From positions 1 through 46,889 of the forward strand of contig NZ_ANBH01000144.1 of assembly GCF_000341185.1 (NCBI RefSeq): 46,889 bases of DNA, read 5' to 3'. This document shows, one piece after another, positions 16,773-24,778 of the stretch. The first letter of the stretch is position 1. Each line of letters begins with the position of its first letter. The stretch is from Nocardiopsis chromatogenes YIM 90109 (GTDB taxonomy: Bacteria; Actinomycetota; Actinomycetes; Streptosporangiales; Streptosporangiaceae). The notes beneath the pieces were generated by a model. It did not search any database. It was not told where the DNA came from and saw only the letters and a program-made list of their open reading frames with translations. A program made the translations under genes and the position numbers.

Positions 16773-16993
16773 CCGGCCCAGACCCCGAGCCCCACCGCAC
16801 GCTCTCCAAGCTCACGCCCGACCAGATCCGCATCGAGGAGCAGGGCGACAAGATCACCCTCACCCTCGCCCCGGACACCGCCATCGTGCTCGACCGCGCC
16901 GCGCCCGACCGGGACCTCCAGCACGACTACGTGCACCACCTGGCCTGTGCGGCCCGCATCGCCCGCACCCTCATGCGCCGCGCCGGTCCATGA
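16769..16993 (+). CDS. small hypothetical protein coupled to preceding gene
   Basis: A 74-aa protein starting inside the stop of the 164-aa gene (ATGA overlap) with ACGGAGG upstream. The sequence is MTGPDPEPHRTLSKL, then IRIEEQGDKITLTLAPDTAIVLDRAAP and a helical C-terminus HHLACAARIARTLMRR. I recognise no family. Its size and coupling suggest a subunit or partner of the larger protein. It ends 33 bases before a strong terminator. Confidence 0.75.
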   Translation: MTGPDPEPHRTLSKLTPDQIRIEEQGDKITLTLAPDTAIVLDRAAPDRDLQHDYVHHLACAARIARTLMRRAGP

Positions 16994-17026
16994 CACGACC
17001 GAGAACCCGCCCCCACCCGTCACCAC

Positions 17027-17062
17027 CGGCGGGGCCCTCCCGCCCACGGGAGAGCCCCGCCG
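17027..17062 (+). terminator. two-stem terminator hairpin
   Basis: CGGCGGGG (17027-17034) pairs with CCCCGCCG (17055-17062), and inside it CTCCC pairs with GGGAG after a two-by-two internal loop. It follows the two-gene operon. The rest of 16994-17301 shows no gene. Confidence 0.7.
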
Positions 17063-17260
17063 CATTCGGTCGATCGCCTCTCTCCCGGCCGCCCGAGTCC
17101 CCACCCTCGCCGGACAGGCGACCGACGGGGCGACTCCTGCACGACCGGCGACCCCGGCGCCTGAATCCGCCACCCGCCTCCGTCCCCGCTTTCGGTGCTG
17201 CCGGTCACCGGTGTCGGTGAGGCGGCGCAGCTCGAAAGAACGGGTGTCGCGGGTGCCCTC

Positions 17261-17266
17261 TACACT
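17261..17266 (+). promoter_or_regulatory. possible -10 of the DUF1963-like gene
   Basis: TACACT lies 35 bases upstream of the ATG at 17302. No clear -35 is visible. Confidence 0.3.
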
Positions 17267-17301
17267 GTGGGCGCTCGACGATTCGCCGACTCGAAAGCAC
17301 C

Positions 17302-18093
17302 ATGACCAGCACTTCCTCTCTGACCGTCGATGCGGTTCTCGCTGAGATCCCCGAACTCGTGCCCTACACGCGCGACGCCGCCATCCTCCATCCCGAGCGC
17401 GCGGAGCCGGGCTTTTGCGACAGTTCGATCGGTGGACCGCTGCTATGGCCGCGTGACGAACCGTGGCCCGAATGCTCCCTGCCGGACGAGACCGACCCTG
17501 AGGGCGCTCCCGCGACGGCGATGGTGCCCGTCGCGCAGATCTACCGCCACGATGCCCCGGGACCCTGGTGGCCCGCCGGAATGGACGTCTTGCAGGTCCT
17601 GTGGTGTCCCAACGAGCATTGGGATCCCCCGGCCCACCAGGCCGACGCCGCCCCTGCGATCGAGGTGCGGTGGCGTCGAGCCGCTGACGTGACCGACCGG
17701 CTGACGACCCCGCCGCCGCCCTCGCGGTGCGACGAGGACGGCTACCTTCCGCAGGCGTGCGCCATTACCGGCGAGGCCGCCACCGACCTGCCCTTCCGTG
17801 AGGAACTCCCGGCAGAACTCCGTGCACGGTTCGAGGACCTGGTCCGGGTCCGGGCCGGAGACGGCGGAGACGGCGTCACCCGCCTCGCCGGCTGGAAACT
17901 CGGCGGTTGGCCGACATGGCACCTGACGCACCCCAGGGCCTTCGCCTGCCGTGACTGCGGCACCGGGATGACACTGCTGTTCACCGTGGCCAGCGACGAC
18001 GAGACGGAGGTCGTGGTCGGCCGGTGGGGGGACCTGCGCATTTTCGCCTGCCCGGCCGACCATGCCCATGCCTTCCAGGCTGACCTGCACTGA
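17302..18093 (+). CDS. DUF1963-like (YwqG-type) protein
   Basis: A 263-aa cytoplasmic protein. Features shared with DUF1963 are the early GGPLLWPRDEPWPEC (substrate-like prolines and Trp), a central PVAQIY segment, MDVLQVLWCPNEH, and late KLGGWPTWHL followed by the Cys pair CRDCGTGMTLLFTVAS, which may bind metal. It is a single gene with no obvious partner. The stop codon sits in the second unit of a degenerate 10-bp tandem repeat. The family's function is not established. Confidence 0.75.
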   Translation: MTSTSSLTVDAVLAEIPELVPYTRDAAILHPERAEPGFCDSSIGGPLLWPRDEPWPECSLPDETDPEGAPATAMVPVAQIYRHDAPGPWWPAGMDVLQVLWCPNEHWDPPAHQADAAPAIEVRWRRAADVTDRLTTPPPPSRCDEDGYLPQACAITGEAATDLPFREELPAELRARFEDLVRVRAGDGGDGVTRLAGWKLGGWPTWHLTHPRAFACRDCGTGMTLLFTVASDDETEVVVGRWGDLRIFACPADHAHAFQADLH

Positions 18094-18140
18094 TCCGCAC
18101 TGATCTGCATCGACCTGCTCTGACCTGCTCCGATCTGTCC
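18081..18140. repeat. 10-bp degenerate tandem repeat over the stop codon
   Basis: Six consecutive 10-base units, consensus TGACCTGCAC, starting at 18081, 18091, 18101, 18111, 18121 and 18131. Four units begin with TGA; those at 18081, 18091 and 18101 fall in all three frames, and the one at 18091 is the gene's own stop. Confidence 0.8.
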
Positions 18141-18317
18141 CGAATTGCGGCCCATCGCCCGCGACCCCGCCCGCCGTCCGTGATTCCCGTCGGTCTCGTG
18201 CACGGCCGCTGCGTGAAGACGTCCGGCACGTCGGCAGTCGCCCCATGTCGGCGGGGGGCGGCGCCGAGCTTTTCGGGCAGGCCGTGGCGCCCGCTGAAGC
18301 GCCGCGGCTGTGCGGGT

Positions 18318-18752
18318 TCAGGGGGCGTGGCCGGGGGCGTACTGCTCGGCGAACTCCTCGTTCGCCGGGACGACGGTGATGACGTCGACCATGACGCGGT
18401 CCGGTGCGGCCACGATGAAGTGGCGCTGGCCGAACTCCTCCGTGCGCAGCGGCAGCACCTCGCTCAGCCCTTCCTGTCCCACCAGCCTGCGGTGCTCCGC
18501 GTCGACGTCGTCGACCTCGAAATTGAGCAGCAGCCCGCCCTGGACCGGCGCCCGGTACCCCTCCGGCAGGGTCGGGTGCGCCGCGTCGAGCAGGGCCAGT
18601 TCGTACTGCGGGGCGTCCGGGCGGTGGAGGCTCACGTACCAGTCGGCCTCGAAGGTGACCTCGAAGCCGAAGTGCCCGGTGTAGAAGCGCCGCGCCTCGG
18701 CGACGTCGCGGCTGGCGATCACGGGGTAGAAGCCTGCGAGCTTGGCCTGCAT
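18318..18752 (-). CDS. VOC (glyoxalase/bleomycin-resistance fold) protein
   Basis: A 144-aa single-domain vicinal-oxygen-chelate protein: [36 protein letters not shown] at the N-terminus and [18 protein letters not shown] in the second half. It could be a small-molecule resistance or lyase/dioxygenase-like enzyme. ATG 18752 has GGGAGAACAGGA upstream. It is divergent from a TetR gene, with two copies of the same palindromic operator between them, so induction by a toxic ligand is likely. Metal-ligand residues cannot be assigned with certainty. Confidence 0.87.
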   Translation of the reverse strand: MQAKLAGFYPVIASRDVAEARRFYTGHFGFEVTFEADWYVSLHRPDAPQYELALLDAAHPTLPEGYRAPVQGGLLLNFEVDDVDAEHRRLVGQEGLSEVLPLRTEEFGQRHFIVAAPDRVMVDVITVVPANEEFAEQYAPGHAP

Positions 18753-18795
18753 GTCCTGTTCTCCCTGTCTCCCTCATCCCCGAGGGTCCATTTCA

Positions 18796-18810
18796 CATAC
18801 CTTGGGTATG
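18796..18810. promoter_or_regulatory. TetR operator copy 1
   Basis: CATACC-TTG-GGTATG, a perfect 6-bp-arm inverted repeat, extended outward by TTC/GAA. It shares its arms with copy 2, 31 bases away centre to centre. Confidence 0.75.
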
Positions 18811-18826
18811 CGAAGATGGACGCTAG

Positions 18827-18841
18827 CATACCCGGGGTATG
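18827..18841. promoter_or_regulatory. TetR operator copy 2
   Basis: CATACC-CGG-GGTATG, with arms identical to copy 1. The two centres are about three helical turns apart, on one DNA face, which favours cooperative binding by two dimers. Confidence 0.75.
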
Positions 18842-18864
18842 TGAACGAGGGGAGTGAGCCGGGC

Positions 18865-19458
18865 ATGGCCGGGACGCGGGCCGATCAGCGGGCGGCGACA
18901 CGGGCGGCGCTGCTGGCCGAAGGGCGGCGCAGGTTCGCCGCCGACGGCTACCACGCCGTGGTGCTGGCGGACGTGGCGGCGGCGGTGGGCGTCACCAAGG
19001 GGGCGGCCTACCACCACTTCGCGAGCAAGCCGGGGCTCTTCCGGGCCGTGGTCGCCGACGTCCAACACGAGCTCGGCGAGCGGGTCGCCGACGCCGCCGA
19101 CCGGCACGGCGACCCCTGGGAGCGCCTGCGGGCCGGATGCCGGGCCTTTCTCGCGGCAGGGCAGGACCCGACGGTGCGCAGGATCGTCCTAATCGACGCT
19201 CCGGCCGTGCTCGGGTGGGACGAGTGGCGCGCCATGGACGAGGACTCCTCGGCCCGCCACCTGGCCGAAGCGCTCGGGGACCTCGTCGAGGCGGGCGTCA
19301 TCGACTCCCAACCCGTGGAGCCGCTGGCCCGGCTGCTCTCCGGGGCGATGAACGAGGCGGCCCTGTGGCTGGCCCGGTCGGCGGACCCGGACGCCCTCGG
19401 CCGGACGGAGGAGGCCCTGGACCGCCTCCTCGCCGGGCTGCGGCGCCGGGCGGAGTAG
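18865..19458 (+). CDS. TetR family regulator of the VOC gene
   Basis: A 197-aa TetR-type protein. The helix-turn-helix reads HAVVLADVAAAVGVTKGAAYHHFASKPGLFRAVV (about 31-64), and a helical ligand-binding domain follows. ATG 18865 is chosen with GAGGGGAG upstream; GTG 18841 is possible but would place the start inside operator copy 2. It is divergent from the VOC gene and almost certainly controls it through the twin operators. Confidence 0.9.
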   Translation: MAGTRADQRAATRAALLAEGRRRFAADGYHAVVLADVAAAVGVTKGAAYHHFASKPGLFRAVVADVQHELGERVADAADRHGDPWERLRAGCRAFLAAGQDPTVRRIVLIDAPAVLGWDEWRAMDEDSSARHLAEALGDLVEAGVIDSQPVEPLARLLSGAMNEAALWLARSADPDALGRTEEALDRLLAGLRRRAE

Positions 19459-19492
19459 CCGAGCCGACTCCGTCCGGCCGCCCCCTGGTGCG

Positions 19493-19515
19493 GAGCCGGG
19501 TTCAGGGCCCGGCTC
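19493..19515. terminator. hairpin between convergent tetR and reductase genes
   Basis: GAGCCGGG (19493-19500) and CCCGGCTC (19508-19515) form a perfect stem with a seven-base loop, touching the stop codon of the minus-strand reductase. Confidence 0.55.
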
Positions 19516-20407
19516 ACGAATCGGCGCCGAGCAGGGGGAACAGGCCGGAGAAGCCCTCGCCCCCGTGGCCGTCGGCGATCCGGCGGTCCATCAGCCGCTT
19601 CACCTCCACCATGCGCGTGGTGTCGACACCGGTCGAGCGGCGGTGGTCGATCAGATCGTCCATCAGGGCCGCCTGGACCGACAGCGGGCCCATGTCCGGT
19701 GGGAACTCACCGTCGCGCACGGCCTTGCCGATGCCCCGCAGCAGCGGCGGGTAGCTCGCGGCGATGGAGTCCGCGACCCGGTCGGCGAACTCGGCGGGGT
19801 CGGCGCCCTCCGCCTTCACCAGGCGGAGCGTGTGCAGGAAGCCGATGAGCAGCTCGTAGGCGGTTGCGACCTGCGCCATGAACTCCACGGAGGCCAGTCC
19901 CGCGTCCTCGCCGTAGTACGTGCCGTTGCCCAGCTCCATGAGGGTCGGCTCGTGGGCCTCGAAGGCCGCGCGGGACCCGCTGAAGGAGAAGTGCGCGTTC
20001 GGCGTCCCCAGGTCCGGCGGGTCGGCCATGATCCCGCCGTCGATGTACTCGGCGCCGTGCTCGGCGGCCCAGCGCTCCGTCTTCCGCGCCTGGGCGGGGG
20101 AGCCGCTGGTGAGGTTCACCAGGGCCTTGCCCTCGACGGCGTTGCCGACGTCGGCCAGGACGGCGTCGACCGCGTCGTCGTCCAGGAGGCAGACCACGAC
20201 GAGCGGGCTCGCCGCGGCGGCCCCGGCTGCACCGGCGGCCACCGAGGCCCCGGCCTCGGCCAGCGGCGCGGCCTTCCCGGCGGTGCGGTTCCAGACCGTC
20301 ACCGGGTGGCCCCGGTCCAGGAAGGTCCGGGCGATGGCCGACCCCATCGCGCCGAGTCCCAGCACGGTGACGGGGGTGGGGGAGTGGGTGGTGGCCGTGG
20401 TGGTCAT
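19514..20407 (-). CDS. NAD(P)-dependent reductase, 6PGDH/imine reductase type
   Basis: A 297-aa beta-hydroxyacid-dehydrogenase-like protein. The N-terminal Rossmann domain has GLGAMGSA (17-24) and VTVWNRTAGKAAPLAEAGA, typical of NADPH preference. The C-terminal domain has YGEDAGLASVEFMAQVATAYELLIGFLH, the segment found in imine reductases/reductive aminases rather than in 6-phosphogluconate or hydroxyisobutyrate dehydrogenases. The length fits imine reductases (about 290). ATG 20407 follows AGAGAGGA. The promoter upstream has the layout of a MerR-regulated gene. The natural substrate is unknown. Confidence 0.85.
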   Translation of the reverse strand: MTTTATTHSPTPVTVLGLGAMGSAIARTFLDRGHPVTVWNRTAGKAAPLAEAGASVAAGAAGAAAASPLVVVCLLDDDAVDAVLADVGNAVEGKALVNLTSGSPAQARKTERWAAEHGAEYIDGGIMADPPDLGTPNAHFSFSGSRAAFEAHEPTLMELGNGTYYGEDAGLASVEFMAQVATAYELLIGFLHTLRLVKAEGADPAEFADRVADSIAASYPPLLRGIGKAVRDGEFPPDMGPLSVQAALMDDLIDHRRSTGVDTTRMVEVKRLMDRRIADGHGGEGFSGLFPLLGADS

Positions 20408-20535
20408 GGCGATCCGATCCTCTCTGGTGCCGTCGCGGGTGCGACGGCGGAATCCGCGGCCCGGTGCACGACGGCGCACTGCGGATCGCATCCGGGCGGC
20501 ATCCGTGCGCGGGGCCCACCGACTTCACGCGAGAG

Positions 20536-20566
20536 AACCTAGAACTTCGAGTTAAGTCGAAGTCAA
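20536..20566 (-). promoter_or_regulatory. MerR-type promoter/operator upstream of the reductase
   Basis: On the minus strand, -35 TTGACT (20566-20561) and -10 TAGGTT (20541-20536) are separated by 19 bases. The spacer region carries the inverted repeat ACTTCGA/TCGAAGT (20544-20563). An overlong spacer containing a palindrome is the hallmark of MerR-activated promoters. No MerR gene lies in the window. Confidence 0.65.
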
Positions 20567-20645
20567 ACCCCGGCCGCGGCCGCCGGGGGCGAATCGGCGG
20601 CCCCCGGCCCCCAGCCCTCGGCGATCGGCCTGCCCTGGCCGGAGG

Positions 20646-21727
<1,082 letters not shown>

Positions 21728-21737
21728 CCGAGGATCC

Positions 21738-21763
21738 GGCGCGCTCGCGCGCCGTCCTTTTTT
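21738..21763 (+). terminator. intrinsic terminator of the CstR-type gene
   Basis: GGCGCG (21738-21743), loop CTCG, CGCGCC (21748-21753), then GTCC and six T residues. It is the most classical terminator in the window. Confidence 0.85.
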
Positions 21764-21772
21764 GCCCGCTTG

Positions 21773-21788
21773 ATACCCCCCAGGGTGT
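21773..21788. promoter_or_regulatory. CstR operator candidate before the MBL-rhodanese gene
   Basis: ATACCC-CCCA-GGGTGT is an inverted repeat with one mismatch, matching the general ATACCC-N4-GGGTAT form of CsoR-family operators. It lies about 125 bases upstream of the MBL gene and after the terminator. Confidence 0.6.
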
Positions 21789-21914
21789 GCGACTTTCAGT
21801 AGTCATCGCGCACGGAGTGTAGATGGAGTTCCGGCGCTCGTGCCCGCCCACCCTTCCCCGAACCCGCACCGAATCCCCCGCCGACCATGCCCGCGCCCGA
21901 CACGGGAGGCACCC

Positions 21915-23309
21915 ATGACCACCACGGCCATCGACGTCCACGTCATCAGCACCTCATCCCTGGGGGACCGCAGCTACCTCGCCACCGACGGAACCTCGGC
22001 GCTCGTCGTCGACCCGCAGCGCGACGTCGACCGGGTCCTGGCCCTCGCCGGGCGCCTGGACGTGCGCATCACCCACGTCCTGGAGACCCACATCCACAAC
22101 GACTACGTCTCCGGCGGCCTTGAGCTGTCCCGGCTGACCGGGGCCGCCTACGGCGTCGCCGCCGCCGACGAGGTCCCCTTCGAGCGCGTCCCGCTCTCCG
22201 ACGGCGACGTCCTCGACATCTCGCCCGGCATACGCGTGAAGGTCCTGGCCACCCCGGGCCACACCTTCCACCACCTCTCCTACGCGCTCGAAGGCCCCGA
22301 CGGGGTCGAAGGCGTGTTCACCGGCGGGTCCCTGCTCTTCGGTACCACCGGCCGCACCGACCTCCTCGGCCACCACCACGCCGAGGACCTGGCGCGCCAC
22401 CAGCACGCCTCCGCCCGGCGCCTCGCCGAGCTGCTTCCCGAGGGCGCCCGCGTGTGGCCGACCCACGGCTTCGGGAGCTTCTGCTCGGCCACCCAGGCCT
22501 CCGGCGACGACTCCACCCTGGGGCGGGAGAAGGAGCACAACCCGGCGCTGCGCCTGGCCTCCGACGACTTCGTCCGGGAGACCCTGGACGGGCTCGACGC
22601 CTACCCCGCGTACTACGCGCACATGGGCGTGGCCAACCTCGCCGGGCCCGACCCGGTGGACCTGCGCGCCCCGGCCCAGGCCGACCCGCAGGAGCTGCGC
22701 GACCGCCTGGGGCGCGGCGAGTGGGTGGTGGACCTGCGCAACCGCAAGGCCTATGTCGGCTCCCACCTGGCGGGGACGGTGAGCCTGGGGCTGGACGGGC
22801 CGATGGCGACCTGGCTGGGCTGGATGATCGAGTGGGGCGCGCCGCTGACCCTGCTCGGCGAGACGCCCGACCAGGTGGCACAGGCCCGCCGGGAGCTGGT
22901 GCGCATCGGCATCGACCGGGTCGACGCCGCCGCCACCGGTGAGCCGGAGGAGCTGGCGGCCTCGCCCGATCAGCTCGTGTCCCTGCCCACGGCGACCTTC
23001 GGCGGCCTCGCCGACGCGCTGGACGGGTCGGTCCCCGACGGGCTGCCCGCCCCGGACGTCGTTCTCGACGTGCGGCTGAAGAACGAGTGGGACGCCTCGC
23101 ACGTGCGCGGTGCGGTGCACATCCCGCTCCCGGAACTGGCGGGGCGCATCGCCGATGTCCCGGCCGGGGCGGTGTGGGTGCACTGCGGCAGCGGCTACCG
23201 CGCGACGGCGGCGGCGTCGCTGCTGGCCCGTGCGGGTCGGCGGGTGGTCCTCGTGGACGACGCCTTCGCCCACGCGGAACCCGAGGGCGTGCCGATGGTC
23301 GCGGCGTGA
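21915..23309 (+). CDS. MBL-fold/tandem rhodanese protein (CstB-like)
   Basis: A 464-aa three-part protein, as in CstB (persulfide dioxygenase plus two rhodaneses). The metallo-beta-lactamase domain (1-250) has THIHNDY (His59, His61, Asp63) and ATPGHTFHH (His116). The first rhodanese domain (about 255-345) lacks a catalytic Cys (WVVDLRNRKAYVGSHLAG). The second (about 365-464) has Cys424 in VHCGSGYRA. The position of the third iron ligand of ETHE1-type dioxygenases (FTGD) reads FTGG, with Gly138, so dioxygenase activity is uncertain. ATG 21915 follows GGGAGG. It presumably oxidises or transfers persulfide sulfur under control of the upstream repressor. Confidence 0.88.
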   Translation: MTTTAIDVHVISTSSLGDRSYLATDGTSALVVDPQRDVDRVLALAGRLDVRITHVLETHIHNDYVSGGLELSRLTGAAYGVAAADEVPFERVPLSDGDVLDISPGIRVKVLATPGHTFHHLSYALEGPDGVEGVFTGGSLLFGTTGRTDLLGHHHAEDLARHQHASARRLAELLPEGARVWPTHGFGSFCSATQASGDDSTLGREKEHNPALRLASDDFVRETLDGLDAYPAYYAHMGVANLAGPDPVDLRAPAQADPQELRDRLGRGEWVVDLRNRKAYVGSHLAGTVSLGLDGPMATWLGWMIEWGAPLTLLGETPDQVAQARRELVRIGIDRVDAAATGEPEELAASPDQLVSLPTATFGGLADALDGSVPDGLPAPDVVLDVRLKNEWDASHVRGAVHIPLPELAGRIADVPAGAVWVHCGSGYRATAAASLLARAGRRVVLVDDAFAHAEPEGVPMVAA

Positions 23310-23861
23310 GCCGACGTGCGTGGCGGAATCGCCGCCCTTGGAGCGATCAGGCGGTGATTCCACCACCCGGGATCACCGAACCCCCTCCCCATGCGCCCGT
23401 TATGCCTGAAATGCGAGACCGTCGCGGGGATGGCGCACTGGCCCGGCGGCCGCCACGAACGTGGGTGACCACCCGCCCGCCCGGCCGCGCACCGCTCTCC
23501 TGAACCGCGAGCGGCCTCCGGACGGCAGGCGAGACCGGGAAGCGCCCCGCTGTCGCCGTCGCCGCCCCCGTGCACTCGGACGGCCTCCCGCCCAGCCGGG
23601 TCCGCGAGCGGGGTCCCAGCTCTGCCGTTGCCGCCCTCCGCCGTGGCGCACACACTCCGTGCAATCGTCAGCGCTGCCGCAGAGTGCGCCGTCCCCCTCC
23701 ACCTCCGCCCGTCAACCGTCCCCCGCCTTTCCCGCCCGCCACCGGTACCGGGGCCGACCGGTGGCCGCCATGAGCGCACGAGCGCGGCCGACGGCCTCAC
23801 CTTCCCGGCCCGGCACCGGCCTGCGCCCCTCACACGCCCCATCCACCGAGATCGAGGAACC
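23310..23861. other. 550-base gap within the sulfur locus
   Basis: No frame here has protein character. Two inverted repeats are visible: GGTGAT/ATCACC (23353-23377, wide loop) and the stronger CCACCGGT/ACCGGTGG (23739-23764). The gap probably separates two transcription units, with the second inverted repeat near the start of the next one. Confidence 0.5.
23739..23764. promoter_or_regulatory. 8-bp inverted repeat upstream of the membrane rhodanese
   Basis: CCACCGGT (23739-23746) and ACCGGTGG (23757-23764) are perfect arms with a ten-base spacer, about 100 bases before the rhodanese start. It may be an operator or a hairpin; it does not resemble the CstR-type site. Confidence 0.4.
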
Positions 23862-24488
23862 ATGACCGAACCCACTCCCTCCGCATCCTCCGCGACGCCC
23901 GCCGCCCTCACGGTCGACGAGGCACGCGAGCTGAGAGGGAACAACCCCCGCACCCGCCTGATCGACGTGCGCACCCCGGGCGAGTTCGCCTCGCTCCACA
24001 TCCCCGGCTCCTTCAACGTCCCCCTGAACCTGCTCCGCGAGCACCGGGCCGACCTGGCCGCCGACCACTCCGACCCGGTCGTGCTGGTCTGCGGCTCGGG
24101 CATGCGCGCCGAAGAGGCCCGCACGCTGGTCGATGCCGCCGGGCTGACCGGGATCGGCGTCCTCCAGGGCGGCGTCACCGCCTGGCAGGCCTCCGGTGCC
24201 CCGGTCGAGAAGGGGAGCGGGACCTGGTCCATGGAGCGGCAGGTCCGCTTCACCGCCGGGGCCGTCGTCCTGGTGTCGGTCCTGGCAGGGCTCGCCTACC
24301 CGCCGCTGACCTGGATCGCCGCGTTCATCGGCGCGGGCCTGGTGTTCGCGGCGGTCACCGACACCTGCGCCATGGCCCGCGTCCTGGGCCTCCTCCCGTG
24401 GAACCGCACCGTCTCCTGCGACTCGGGAACGATGCTCGCCGCCCTGACCGGCCCGGCGTCCGTTTCCGGCGGGGAGGAGACCCGATGA
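23862..24488 (+). CDS. rhodanese fused to a two-helix membrane domain
   Basis: A 208-aa protein. The rhodanese domain (about 15-125) carries the active-site cysteine in VLVCGSGMRAEEA. Then come WSMERQVRFTAGAVVLVSVLAGLAY and ITWIAAFIGAGLVFAAVTDTCAMA-like segments, a DUF2892-type membrane domain of two helices, common in actinomycete sulfur operons. It should move sulfane sulfur at the inner membrane face. ATG 23862 follows GAGGAA. Its stop overlaps the start of a short ORF, with a strong GGGGAGGAG site just before. Confidence 0.9.
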   Translation: MTEPTPSASSATPAALTVDEARELRGNNPRTRLIDVRTPGEFASLHIPGSFNVPLNLLREHRADLAADHSDPVVLVCGSGMRAEEARTLVDAAGLTGIGVLQGGVTAWQASGAPVEKGSGTWSMERQVRFTAGAVVLVSVLAGLAYPPLTWIAAFIGAGLVFAAVTDTCAMARVLGLLPWNRTVSCDSGTMLAALTGPASVSGGEETR

Positions 24489-24778
24489 GCACGGACGGCT
24501 GTTCCGCGCCCCGCGGTGCGGGGCGCGGCGCCCCGGCGGCCGAACGGGAGAGGGCGGTGGAGGGCGCCATGGCGGTGGTCGGCCCTCGCGTGGCCGTCGG
24601 CCCCCTTCGGGGACGTTCGGAAAGGGGCCGGGGAACGGCTGATCGGAGGGCGGCTGCGACCGGCCCTGCGACCGGATCTGCGCCTGGCCCTGCCTCCGGA
24701 CCTGCGAGCGGCGCGGCGGTGGACCCCGCGGGCCGCCGGGTGCGCAGCAGGGCATCCGCCCGGAGACGGGCATGCTAG
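24485..24778 (+). CDS. short Ala/Gly/Arg-rich ORF bridging rhodanese and TauE genes
   Basis: A 97-codon frame whose ATG lies in the rhodanese stop (ATGA) behind GGGGAGGAG at five bases, and whose own stop overlaps the TauE start by seven bases. The protein starts MSTDGCSAPRGAGRG and contains five four-residue repeats (ATGP, ATGS, APGP, ASGP, ASGA) from a 12-bp tandem repeat. I recognise no family. Coupling at both ends argues for translation; the composition argues for chance or a decayed gene. Confidence 0.4.
   Translation: MSTDGCSAPRGAGRGAPAAERERAVEGAMAVVGPRVAVGPLRGRSERGRGTADRRAAATGPATGSAPGPASGPASGAAVDPAGRRVRSRASARRRAC
24654..24713 (+). repeat. 12-bp tandem repeat, five units
   Basis: Units start at 24654, 24666, 24678, 24690 and 24702. 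Each begins CTGC; the first two share CTGCGACCGG. It lies inside the short ORF, and the period keeps the frame open. Confidence 0.75.

Noticed and set aside
18081-18140. Possible CRISPR-like array
   Set aside because: Units are 10 bases with no spacers; it is a degenerate direct tandem repeat. No other CRISPR-like structure was seen.
23461-23865. 134-codon frame in the sulfur-locus gap
   Set aside because: No ribosome-binding site, Arg/Pro-rich, no domain; treated as intergenic.
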